NCBI GenBank assembly: GCA_016946835.1
Contig: JACVTC010000038.1
Location: 603,501-667,500 of the forward strand
DNA length: 64,000 nucleotides
Direction: 5' to 3'
Source: Neocallimastix lanati (nom. inval.)
Taxonomy: Eukaryota > Neocallimastigomycota > Neocallimastigomycetes > Neocallimastigales > Neocallimastigaceae
Shown piece after piece: positions 30,222 to 42,607 of this stretch. The notes beneath the pieces were generated by a model. It saw only the letters and a list, made by a program, of their open reading frames with translations. It did no database searches and was not told the DNA's origin. The translations under genes were made by a program, and so were the position numbers. How positions within the stretch are numbered: the first letter of the stretch is position 1; every line of letters starts with the position of its first letter.

Positions 30222-30534
30222 TAATAAATAATAATAAATAATAAATAATAAATAATAAATAATAAATAATAAATAATAAATTATAAATAATAAATAATAA
30301 ATAATAAATAATAAATAATAAATAATAAATAATAAATAATAAATAATAAATAATAATAAATAATAAATAATAAATAATAAATAATAAATAATAAATAATA
30401 AATAATAAATAATAAATAATAAATAATAAATAATAAATAATAAATAATAAATAATAAATAATAAATAATAAATAATAAATAATAAATAATAAATAATAAA
30501 TAATAAATAATAAATAATAAATAATAATAAATAA
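30222..30534. repeat. (AATAAAT)n heptamer array, inverted orientation
   Basis: About 310 bp of the unit AATAAAT, which is the reverse complement of ATTTATT and so the same heptamer as the 2.1-kb array at 2098-4172, on the opposite strand. It is almost pure, with a few 3-bp insertions (AATAATAAAT). The minus-strand frame through it (YYLLFI repeats) is an artefact. Confidence 0.93.
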
Positions 30535-31251
30535 TTAATAAAAAAAAATAATAACAAAGTGAAATATAAAAATTTTCTTTTCATTAATAATAAATAAATA
30601 TTATAATAATAATAATAAAAATAAAAATAATAAAAAAAAATATTGTGTTTTTTATTTTTCATTTTTTTTTATTTTGTTTTCTTATTTTATTTATTTTTTT
30701 TAATTTTTTTTTTTTTAATTTTTTTTTTTTTTAATTTTTTTTTTATATTTTATTTTATTCCATTTTATTTTTTTATTCTTATTTTATTCCATTTTTTTTT
30801 TTTAAATCTTTCATACATATATATAAATAAAACAAATCCATGATGGTAATGATGATGATCTTACTCCTATAAATCTTTTTTTTTTTTTTTCTCTCTTATT
30901 TAACTTTTATTTTTATATTTAATTTCTAAAAGATATATATATATTCTTTATAATATATATATATTTTTATCTATCTTATTTTATTTACTAAATATATATA
31001 TATATATTTATTTATTTTATAAATCATTTTTATCATTTATTTATTTTATTTTTTATTTATTTATTTTATATATCATTATTTCTTTACTTTTTTTACTTCT
31101 TTATTTTATTTTATTTTATTTTATTTATTTATTTTTTTATTCTTATTAATTTATATATATATATATATTTTTTTTTTATTTTCTATTTTCTATTTTATTT
31201 TCTATTTATATATATAAATATATATATTTTAATTTTAATTTTAATTCTAAT

Positions 31252-31285
<34 letters not shown>

Positions 31286-31338
31286 TAAAAATTTACTATA
31301 ATTTTTTATTTTTATTTTTATTTACTTTTTTTTCTTTT

Positions 31339-31369
<31 letters not shown>

Positions 31370-32204
31370 CTTCTTTTCTATTTTTATATATATGTTTTTA
31401 TATAAAATACTTATTATAATAAAAATAAAAATAAATAAATAAAAAATATAATATATATACTTATTATTTTTTAAAAAATAAAAAATTTTTTAAATTGTAA
31501 TATCGAATTATTTTATTTTTGTTATTTTATTATTTTTATTAAAAATTTTATTATTATTATTATTATTATTTTTTTCTATTATTATTAATTCCTTTAACCA
31601 TTTTGTTATCGAAATGAATATATATATTTAGAAAAAAAAAAATAATAATCGTAATAAAAATAAAATAAATAAAATAAAATAAAAATAAAATATATTAAAA
31701 AATTTTTTTTTAAAATTAAAAATAAAAGTATTAAATAATTAAATAGAAAAAAAAAAAGTATTTAATAGGTTGAAAGTGAGATAAAAATATATATATATGA
31801 ATATATTAATAATAATAATAATTAATGAAATATATGAAAAATATGAAAAATAATGCAAACTGCTAATTTATTTATTTATTTTTTTTTTTACTTTGATTTT
31901 TGTTGCTTTTTGAATTTTTTTTTTTTTTTTTTTTTTTTTTTTGTTTTTGTTTTATTGGTTATATATTTGTTTAATTGTTTAAATGCATGTATAAGTTGTT
32001 TGAGATTTTATTTTATTTTATTTTATTATTATTATTTTTTTTTAAAAATATATACATATTTGAAGATAATAAAACATTTTATTTTATCAAATATATATTT
32101 TAATAGAATTGATTTAATTATTATTATTTATAGATTATTGAATTTTAATTAATAAAAAAAAATATAAATATATATATATATATTTTTCTTTTTTTTTCTT
32201 TTTT

Positions 32205-32244
<40 letters not shown>

Positions 32245-32436
32245 AATAGTACTTTATATATTTGGTATTTTGTTGTTTTTACTTTTTTTATTTTTTTTTC
32301 CTTGCTGTTATTGTTTCATTTTATTTATTCCAATATATTATATTATATTAAAATATAATAATAGAAATAATAAAACAAATTACAATAATTTTTTTTTTTT
32401 TAAAAAAAAAGGTATATATGTTTTAATAATTTATGT
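30535..32436. other. Intergenic AT-rich DNA, no gene seen
   Basis: Contains TTTTATTT and TATA-type runs and T homopolymers at about 31341-31369 and 32208-32237. No coding or RNA signal was recognised. Confidence 0.7.
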
Positions 32437-32912
32437 TTATGTACATAAAACGAGATAAAGAACAACAAATAGCCATGAAAGAATTACTATAAATATTATA
32501 GACTATATTATTAATATTAATAAAAGAAAAGTATATACAATAATAATAATAATAATAAAATTAATAATTCAGATTGCCTCTTTAATTAATATTCAATTAT
32601 TATTTTTTTTATTTTATATATATATATTATTGTTTAATAAAAAAAAAAAATTATTTTTTTAAGGATATCAAAACTATTGAATAATATATAAAAAGATTAT
32701 TATATATATATTATGCCTTATAATATATACATATTAATACACATATTAAAAAAAAATATTATTAAAAAACTTACTTTTGCAAGTACACATAAATTAAGTT
32801 TTGGAAATAGACTACAAACTTTTCGGTCCCAAAAATATTCATCATCTTTTCCAAGCTGTGAATACTTATATTCTTGTATATCAAATTTTGGCATAGTAAT
32901 TATGGTTGCCAT
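32437..32912 (-). CDS. Small tail-anchored membrane protein candidate
   Basis: A plausible first exon at 32912-32775 starts at an ATG and encodes 46 residues of balanced composition (it includes KYSQLGKDDEYFWDRKVCSL). It ends at a consensus GTAAGT donor. A phase-0 acceptor (ATATAG) leads to 32502-32437, which encodes SIIFIVILSWLFVVLYLVLC and then a stop, for a total of 67 aa. The result would be a short cytosolic segment with a C-terminal membrane anchor. Exon 1 is well supported by its G+C content and donor. Exon 2 is less certain, because another acceptor near 32590 would give a different hydrophobic tail, and exons farther away could have been missed. I recognise no family. Confidence 0.45.
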
Positions 32913-34850
32913 TTTTTATTATTATTATTATATTATTATTTATTTATAATATATACTAAAATGAAATGAAATTAAAAAAAAAGGTTTTTATTTTGTATTT
33001 TTTTTTCTTCTTGATAGTTAATTTAAACGATGAATTGCTTTAATTGTATTGAAAAGCACTTAATTTTTCTAAAAAGGAAAAAAATCTTTTTCTTTATATA
33101 AAAATTTTAATTAATTGTTTATTTTTTTCTTCTAATTAATCTATGTTATTTTTTTCTAAAATATTTTAAATGAACTTGTGATTTTGGTATATATTTTCTA
33201 TTATATGTATGTATTTATGAATTTGAATAATATAGATTTAAAATTAATGAAAAAAAAAGGTATCAAGGCTTAAAATTAAGAGTTTCTTTTCTTAAATCTA
33301 ATAAAATTCTAATATTATATAAATGAATTGATATTTTCAGTATATATTGTATTGTTTATTGTCTATTTTATTTTAATTAATGAACTATTAATAGGATTGA
33401 ATCCTAAAATAAATAAATAAATAAATAAATAAAAATAAAAAATAATATATAATTTAAAATATTAATATTTTTAATTAATTTTATTTAATTTATTTAAAAT
33501 ATAACGAGATTTATTCTATTTATCCTTTATTTACTTTTATACTTCGATATTAATTTGATATAAACAAAATAAAAATATTGGTATAAAATTATGTATAAAA
33601 TTATAAATATATTCCAATTAAACCAAAACGAGTATTATTTTCTTTATTTTTAATATTTTATTTTTATTATTATTATCATTATTATTAGTTCTTTTTGTAA
33701 CTGTGAAATTATTAAGTATGATATATAATGAGAATTTGTGTGTGAAATATTATTTTTTGATTGATCTAAATTTTAAAGTGCAGTAAAAAATAGTAATAAT
33801 TTTATAAAAAGATTAAAAAAATACTAAATATTTTTAATATATATAATAATAAAGATTTCGAACTCCTTTATTATAAATTATTTTTTTTTTATTTAATAAT
33901 TTTTAAAAAGTTCTTTTTTTTTTTTTTTTTAATTAAATAAAAAAATTCAACTTGCTTTTTTTTTTATTGTAATTTTTATTTTTTGAGAAAAAAAAAAAAA
34001 AAAGGTAAAAAAAATTTTTTTTGTTATATAATAATTAAATCATAATTATATATAAAAAAAATATAAATTTTATTTTTTATAATTAAATAATATATAATAA
34101 AATTTTTATGATTATAGTATTATTAATTATTATGATAAACTTTATCCCTTATTTTAAATAAACTTTTAATATATATAATATAATTAAAAATTTTGAAAAA
34201 AAATTGAAAAAAATTTGAAAAATATTAAAATATCAAGGAAAGTTATGATTTTAATTTCTTTATAATAATATAATATAATTATAAAAAATAAAATAGAAAG
34301 TAGAAAGTAGAAAATAGATAATAAAATAAAAAAAAATAAAAAAATAAAAAAAATAAAATAAAAAATAAAAAACAAAATGAAAAATAAAAAATAAAATAAA
34401 AAAAAATTTTTAAAATTTTATGAAATTTAAATGAAACATCAACACCTAAAAACTTTATTTAATAATAAAATGAATTTTCATTCTAATAGAATAACTAAAA
34501 TAATAATAAATAATAATTAAAATAATAATAAAAATTATAAAATAATTAAAATTTTAAATAAAAATAAAATTATATTAATTAAAATTTTCTTTTAATAAAC
34601 TATAAATAATATTTTATTTATTTTTATTATATAAAATTTCTTAATATTTATAAAATATTAAAATATTATTTAAAGGATTGATTTTACATATTACTATTTA
34701 TATTACTATTACTATTACTATTAATAATAATAGTAATATTAATTTAGATGTTATATTATTAATATTAATTTAGATGTTATATTAGTAGTATTAATAATTA
34801 ATAGTAAAAAAATTTATATTTATTTTTTCATATTTTTATTTTATTTTATT
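32913..34850. other. Intergenic AT-rich DNA, no gene seen
   Basis: Likely contains the promoter of the small minus-strand gene in its first few hundred bases. A direct duplication of ATTAATTTAGATGTTATATT occurs near 34738 and 34765. No gene was recognised. Confidence 0.65.
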
Positions 34851-34972
34851 TTATTCATTCTGACAATAATTCTAATTCTATATTTTATTCATTCTGACAA
34901 TGATTCTATTTTTTTTTTTTTTTTCATTCTGACAATAATTCTATATTTTATTCATTCTGATAATAATTCTAT
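34851..34972. repeat. Short minisatellite, four copies of about 30-37 bp
   Basis: Four tandem copies contain ATTCATTCTGACAATAATTC, with substitutions (AATGATTC in copy 2, GATAATAATTC in copy 4). They are separated by TATATTTT or T-run spacers. The unit is richer in C and G than its flanks. Function unknown. Confidence 0.85.
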
Positions 34973-35424
34973 AATAATTATTAAAAACCCTTAATATATA
35001 TATAAAGAATAAAGTTTTTTCTTTAATAACAAAAATATCTATATATTTCTTTAGAATACCTTAAATTAAACATAAAAATAATATTTATACCAACCAAAAA
35101 GAGAAAGAGAAAAAAGAAAAACAAATTTTTATTAAAAAAAAAATGAGTTTAAAAACTTAAATGAACAAATTAAATATAAAATAAAATTAATGCATAAAAT
35201 AAAATAAAAATAAATTTTTTTTAAAAAAAAATGTCAACATATGTCAAAAGAGAAAATAATGTGAAAAATAAAAAAAAAAAGTTAAAATATTATTACATAT
35301 ATATGGTTAAAGTTTACAGTTTTTATACAATATAAATATCTTTTAAGTAATTAAAAAAAAAATTTACATCATTTATTTATATATATACATTTTTTAATAC
35401 TTTTAAATATATAAGTTTTTATTT

Positions 35425-35464
<40 letters not shown>

Positions 35465-36784
35465 ATATAGAGAAAGAGAAATCTTCAAATTTTTTTTAAT
35501 ATATTATTTTGAAATATATACTTTTATTAAGGACTACTATTCACTCATTACTATATTAAAAATGTTTTAAATATATATATATATATATATATATAATTTC
35601 AGTAAAACATATAAAATGAAAAACTAAAAACTAAAATTTAATAAAAAAAAGTTATTTGTTATAATAATATGTAATAATATATACAAAGTAAAATATATAT
35701 AACTTTTTTTTTTTTTGGAAAAATAAAAATAAAAATAAAAAATGTTAATAAATCATACTAAACTTGTATTAAATGAAATAAAATAATATTAAAATTAATT
35801 ATAATAATTTTAAAATTATTATAATTTTAAGGTTAATTATAATAATATTTAATTTTTACACTAAACCCAGGTAATTTAGGTTATGACACTTAACATTTTA
35901 TTATCAATAATGTACTATTTGTAAAATAATGTAGAAGTGATATATTAAAATAGAACTTTAAAAAATAAAAATCATGTTCTCATTATCGAGATTAATAATT
36001 TTTTTTTTTGTTTATTCTTCAAAATCTTCGATTGTAATGATGAATAATTAGGAAAGAAATGTTAATTAGGAGTCTATTTTATTATTATTATTATTTTCAA
36101 ATACTTTTAAAAGAAATCATTTTTTTTTACTTAATCAACACCATGATCAAATATGAATATAATAGAATATCAAAAATATATATATATATATATTTCCCTT
36201 TTAGTCATTTTCTAGACAAAAGATTTATTAAGATTATTGAAACCATTTTTGTTAAATCTTATTTTTGTAAAAAAAAAAAAGAAAGGTATAAATAGGATTC
36301 TTTGAGTTTTCGTTAAGAAATTTAAAAGTTATGCATATAATAATTATAATATATTATAATAATAGTAAACATTTTTATACTTTATTTTTTTTAAATAAAG
36401 TTTTATTATTCTAATAAAAACAGTTATATAAATATTATAAATATATACAATAGCAAACAAACAAACAAACAATAAAGTAAATTCATAATTTTTTTTTTTT
36501 TTGTTATTTATTTAGTATAATTAGTTATAATTAGTACGACCAAATTACCAAATTTTAGATAAATATAATTTTTTATCTTTTTTTTTTTTTTTTTTTTTTT
36601 GTTTTTTTTTTTTTTTTTTTTTGTTTTGTTTTGTTTTGTTTTTCTATATTTAATAATTATTATTAATTATTATTTAATTATTATTAAAGTTGTAGTTAAG
36701 TAATAATATATTTTCATACAACATTTTATTACATTTACATTTTATAGTTTCATATATATTTTAAATATATTTTAAATTGCTTAT

Positions 36785-36979
36785 GGTATGTCTATTTTAG
36801 CATAGTCATTTTTCTGTTTTTATTATTATTATTTTTATTTGTAATTGAATTTTTGTTTTGAATCACTTTATTAATATGGTTATCATCATTATTGTATTGA
36901 TATTATTATTGGTATTGATGTTATAATTATTTTTGTCTGTATTAGGGTTAATGTTTTTATCAATATTATTACTATAATA

Positions 36980-36995
<16 letters not shown>
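36785..36995 (-). other. Asn-rich, frame-broken coding relic
   Basis: On the minus strand, 36970-36870 reads NNIDKNINPNTDKNNYNINT in one register. After a shift, 36890-36790 reads NDDNHINKVIQNKNSITNKN in another register, then reaches TAG. The composition is that of the Asn-rich linkers of the transcription factors at 47-64 kb, but no continuous frame or conserved domain is present. It could be a gene remnant or an exon with an undetected intron. Confidence 0.3.
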
Positions 36996-37012
<17 letters not shown>

Positions 37013-37396
37013 GATTTATTGTTTGCTATTTTTTTTTTTTTTTTTTTTTATTTTCTTTTATTAAAATGAACAAGTTAATAAGTAAAAAGACTTATTAAAA
37101 TATTCTATGGATTGCTATTTAGCTTTTTAATTAATCATTAAAATAGAAGTTATTGGTTATTCTTAAATACTAAAATTAAATATTCTAATTTTTTTTTTTT
37201 TTTTTTTTATTTTAAAAAAAATATTATTAATATTATTTAAACATATTTAATAATGAATTATCCAACAACATTTATATAGTATTTATATAGAATTATTAAT
37301 TAAAATTTATTTAAAATTACATAATATTAAAAAAAAAAAAAAAAAAAACGGAAAAAATTAATTATTATTAATAATTAATAAATAAATAATTAAATA

Positions 37397-37516
37397 GAAA
37401 ATAAAAAATAATAAATAATAAATAATAAATAATAAATAATAAATAATAAATAATAAATAATAAATAATAAATAATAAATAATAAATAATAAATAATAAAT
37501 AATAAATAATAAATAA
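37397..37516. repeat. (AATAAAT)n heptamer array
   Basis: About 17 units of AATAAAT, the same heptamer and orientation as 30222-30534. It is followed by an irregular AAT/ACT block to about 37620. Confidence 0.92.
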
Positions 37517-38302
37517 TACTAATAATACTAATACTAATAAATAATAATAAATAATAATAATAATAAATAATAATAAGTAATAATAATAAGTAATAATAAT
37601 AAAAAATAATAATAAACTGAAACATATAATACAATTAATAATTAAGAATTAATAATAAATAATTAATAATTAATAATTAATACTACATAATTAAAATTAT
37701 AAAAATAAGACTTTAATTATAATTATATTTATATAATATTATATTTAAAAAAATTGTAGTTTATTAGATAACTAATTATACTTATTAAATATTAATGAAA
37801 TGTTGAAATGAAATTTAGAACTACTTGTTTTATAAAAAAATAAAAATAAAAAGTAATTAAATTTATTATTATAATATTTTAAATAATGTAAATAATATTT
37901 TTTTTTTTTTTTTTTACTAAAATATATTGATATATTGATATAAGATTGTAGAAGTATAAAGATAAAAATAATTGAAGTTTTTTATTTTATAAAATAATAA
38001 ATAAAATTATTATTATTATTATTTTTTATAATAAATAAAAGAATTCATTTTATTTTATTACCTTTTTATCCATATATAAATGATCATTTCAATATGAAAA
38101 TTTTATTTCATATATATAATTACTTCTATTATTGGAAAAATTATATATAGTTAAATATAAATATTATTTGCAATACTATTTTTTATATTGTTTTTTTTAT
38201 TTAAGATATAAATGTTTTTTAATATTTTAAAAAAAATATTATATTTATTTATGTAAACGTTAATTATTTATTTAAAATTATTGAAAATAATTAATAAAAA
38301 AT

Positions 38303-38338
<36 letters not shown>

Positions 38339-38919
38339 ATATATTACATTATCATTTATATATATTAATATATTGTAATATTATTACATACTTAAAATAA
38401 AATATATATTATGCTGTTATAATGGAATGAATGAATAAAAATGAATAAAATAAAATAAAATAAAATAAAATACATTCATAAAGTTAAAAATTATTATATA
38501 TATATATTTATTTTAAATTTCATATTATTAATTATAAATTGTGTATAGGAAGGAAATTAATAAGATTGCTTTAGACAATAATATATATATATATATATTA
38601 CCTTGTTAAAAAATAAACTAATACTGAAAGATTTGTCATACCAAATATATGTGAAAATATAATATAATATAATATATATCAGCATTTTCTATTAATTAAA
38701 ATTCATTTACTACCAATAATTTAAATAAATATATGTATATACGGTCAATTGAGTTGAATTTCATGTCATAAAGTAAAAGGGAACAAGAAAAAAAAAAAAA
38801 AATAAAATAAAATAAAGAGAAAGAGGAAAATTAACAAATAACAACAACAATAATAATAAAAAGCAAAAGGAATTATAATAAAAAGAAGGGGAAGAGGAAT
38901 AAAATAAGAAGAGGAATAA

Positions 38920-39040
<121 letters not shown>

Positions 39041-39239
39041 GCAACAATAAAAATAAAAATAAAAAGAGGAATAATAATAATAATAGAGGAATAAAAAAAA
39101 AAAGGAATAAAAAAAAAAAAAAAAAGAGGAATAAAAAAAATTTTTTTAAAATTAAAATTTTTTTTTTTTTCTTCATAAACATAATAATACTATAATATAA
39201 TCACATTACATTCAACATAAACATAAACAATATATCGTA

Positions 39240-39370
39240 ATGCAGGAATTAACTACCTATCTAGAAGATTATTTAGCAAGTAAAGTTTATTTTACATACT
39301 TTGCTTAAATTTATATATTTTTATTATCATATATAAATTTATATTAATAATAATAAAAATAAAATATTCA

Positions 39371-39438
<68 letters not shown>

Positions 39439-40638
39439 CATAATTAAAAAAAAAATAGGCATTGATAATTTACCTTCGGAATTACAACAAAAATTATCAG
39501 AAATTAAAGAAAAAGATATAGAATTAAATGGTTATTTTTTATTTTTATTTTTATAATTATTTTTTTTAGATATAGAAAAAAAATTCTATAGTGATAATAA
39601 TAGTAAAAATAATGAAAATAAATTTTTATTCTTAAATAATAATTTACATATTAAATATATATTTAAAACATACTAAATTCAATATTTTTAATTGTAATAA
39701 TATACAAATATTAAACATTAAATATTAACAATGATAATAATAATGACGATAATATTAAAATTAATATTAATATTAAATAATTAAAGATGTTAGAAAACAA
39801 CTAATTCAAGAGGAGTCCGCACATAAAAAAATATATAAAATAAAAAAACGTATGAATAATATGGCAGAAATGGAAAAGGAAGCCAATGAAAAAGTACAAA
39901 ATACATTCAATAAAGCTAAATCTATTGCTGACGATAAAATATTTTTAGCAGAACGGTTAAAAGAAGTGGTAAAAATAATATGAAAATGAATGAATGAAAT
40001 ATAAATAAAATAAAATAAGATTTCAAGGATGATATTATAAACTTAATAATAATAGTAATAATAATAATTATTAATTATTATTAATTATGGTTAATAATTT
40101 ATTTAATAGTTATATTAAAATAATTTAAAAAAAGAAAGAATTAAAAAAATTTTTCAAAAAAAAATTAAAATTTAAAAACTGAAACATAAATTAAAAAAGA
40201 CTAATTTAATATAATAATTTATATATATTTATAATACATATTTTATTATATATATTTATTATATATAATATATATATATTTTATATTCATATTATTTATA
40301 TTATAATATATTATATCATTTTAATAAAATAAAAATAAAAATGAAGATTGATTTACATATTAAAAGATTGGAAAATGATCTTTCTAGAATTATAACTAAT
40401 ACAAATCAAAATCAAAAAAAGAAAGAGTCGTTAACTAAATGTAAATAAAAAAAAAAAAAAAAAAGGACAGAATTATATATATTATAAAAAGATAAATTTT
40501 AATTTTAATGTATATAAAAAGTGAATTAATTTATTAAATATATCCATATATATACATATTTTTTTTTTTTAAAAAAATTTAATAAAAGTGGAACAGACCC
40601 AAACACATTCACCAGCAACCAAAAGTAATGAATTTTAT

Positions 40639-40670
<32 letters not shown>

Positions 40671-41664
40671 TATATTATTATTATTATTATTATTATTTAT
40701 ATTATTATTATTATTATTATACTTTTCATTTATTTATTAAAAATATTTAAATAATATAAATATTTTTTAAAACTTTTAATAATAATAAAATAATGTTATT
40801 TTAATAATTATTATTATTATTATAATTATTATGATTTCATGTTTATATTAATTTTTATTATTGTATATTTATATTACATAACAATACATAATATATCATT
40901 AATACTTTATGTTATTATTATTTATTATAATTAGAAAGAAAAGCTACTTCGAATGCAAGAAATCCTGTGAAAAGGAATAGATTACTCTCAAGAAAGTAAA
41001 TAGAAAATATTTAAATAAATTAAATGAAAAACAAAAAAAACAAAAAAAAAATTTTTTTTTTATTAATTAAATTTATTTATATAAACTAAAATATAATTTG
41101 ATATAATGAAATATATATATATCTTTTATAATTTAGGAATGCACCTTCTGAAACAAAAGCAATTAAAGAAAATACAAGTATTACGGATAACGCTGCTACA
41201 ATAGCTGGTACTACGGCTGTGGCCGGAACTCATGATAATGATGAACAACTCTATTGCTTCTGTCAACAAGTCTCGTATGGTGAAATGATTGCCTGTGGTA
41301 ATAATAATAATTATAATGAATTAATATAAAATATAATATAATAATTATAATATAATGAATATAATAATATGTATATATTATATTATAGATTTCTATTCTA
41401 TATATAATATATAATTTATGTTTTCAAATTATTTTTAGCATTATTATTATTATTATTTTTTTTTATGATAATTTAATTTATCTATATTTTTAAAAATATT
41501 AAAATTATGTTAACTTTTTACATATATATATAATATTATAATGACCTAATGGATAAAATCATCATAATTATATATATATATATATTATTTTAAAAAGATG
41601 GTGAGGTAAGGAAAAAAAGAAAAAATTAATTAATTAATATATATTTATATATATATGATATATG

Positions 41665-41704
<40 letters not shown>

Positions 41705-42150
41705 AAATAGTTTTATTTTTTAATAAAAAAAAAAAATTTTTTTTATTGTATAAATATAGAATTGTAAACATGAATGGTTCCATTATGAATGTGTAGGTTT
41801 GAATGAGCCTCCAAAAGGTGTATGGTATTGTCCAGATTGTATGGAAGAACAAAAACGTAAAAAAGAAAAGGAAAAGGAAAAAGAGAAGGAAAAAGAAAAA
41901 GAAAAAGAAAAAGATAAGGATAAAGATAAAGAGAAAGAAAAAATGAAAGAAAAAGATAAAGATAAAGAAAAAGTAAAGGATTCTAAAGATAAAGAAAAGA
42001 CAAAAGATTCTAAAGATAAAGATATTAAAAAAGAAATAAAAAAGGAAATTAAAAGAGAGAAAGAATCTAAAACAAAAGATAAAGAATCCACCACAAAAGT
42101 TAAGGAACCTCGATTAAAAGAAGTGAAAAAGGAAAAGAAACATAAAGAAA

Positions 42151-42155
<5 letters not shown>
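39240..42155 (+). CDS. ING-family PHD-finger protein (histone H3K4me3 reader)
   Basis: Ten exons are reconstructed: 39240-39279, 39459-39530, 39570-39602, 39787-39968, 40347-40440, 40589-40624, 40935-40995, 41137-41297, 41598-41605 and 41760-42155 (360 aa). The N-terminal ING helical domain reads [20 protein letters not shown] and later [10 protein letters not shown]. The PHD finger has the Cys4-His-Cys3 set: YCFC, then [16 protein letters not shown] and WYCPDC. The Tyr before the first Cys, the Met of GEMIAC and the Trp of HEWFH fit the aromatic cage that binds trimethylated H3K4. ING proteins recruit histone acetyltransferase or deacetylase complexes to promoters. The C-terminus is an unusual tail of about 95 residues, almost only Lys, Glu and Asp (KEKEKEK/KDKDKD), longer than the short polybasic region of most ING proteins. 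Exon 9 is an 8-nt microexon inside the PHD finger; the 33-nt exon 3 is phase-symmetric and could be skipped. Confidence 0.93.
41598..41605 (+). other. 8-nt microexon encoding part of the PHD finger
   Basis: The sequence ATGGTGAG is flanked by AAAAAG and GTAAGG. It completes the Asp codon begun in exon 8 and adds Gly-Glu, restoring IAC-DGE-NC with correct zinc-ligand spacing. Without it, exon 8 (ending in phase 1) cannot join exon 10 (phase 0). Confidence 0.85.

Positions 42156-42209
<54 letters not shown>
42152..42209. repeat. (AAT)n array overlapping the ING-gene stop
   Basis: About 19 AAT units begin at the last lysine codon and TAA stop of the ING-family gene and run into its 3' UTR. Confidence 0.93.
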
Positions 42210-42213
<4 letters not shown>

Positions 42214-42569
42214 AAAGAATAATAATAGGGAAAAGAAAATAAAAATAAAAAAATAATAATCGATTGACTTGATAATAAATATATTTTCTTTTCTTTTTCT
42301 TTTCTCTCTTCTATTTTATTTAATCTGTACTTTAATTGAATTAATATTCTACTATTTATTTTATATTATTTTTTTTTATTTCGAATTTCATTTTGATCTA
42401 TTTATTTATTTATGAGTAATTCCTTTCAAGTATATGTTAATTCTATTTTTAATATTAGTTTTAATTCTATTATATTAATATTCTATTTTATTTTATTATT
42501 TATTTATTTATTTTTTTAAGATTTAATATTTATACATCTAATAAAATTGGAAGTATCTTTTTTAATTTC

Positions 42570-42607
<38 letters not shown>

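Noticed and set aside
30207-30662. 151-codon minus-strand frame with YYLLFI repeats
   Set aside because: It is the translation of the AATAAAT heptamer array; hydrophobic periodicity comes from the 7-bp unit (21 nt = 7 codons).
41783-42094. Minus-strand Ser/Phe/Leu-rich frame
   Set aside because: It is the antisense reading of the Lys/Glu tail of the ING-type gene.
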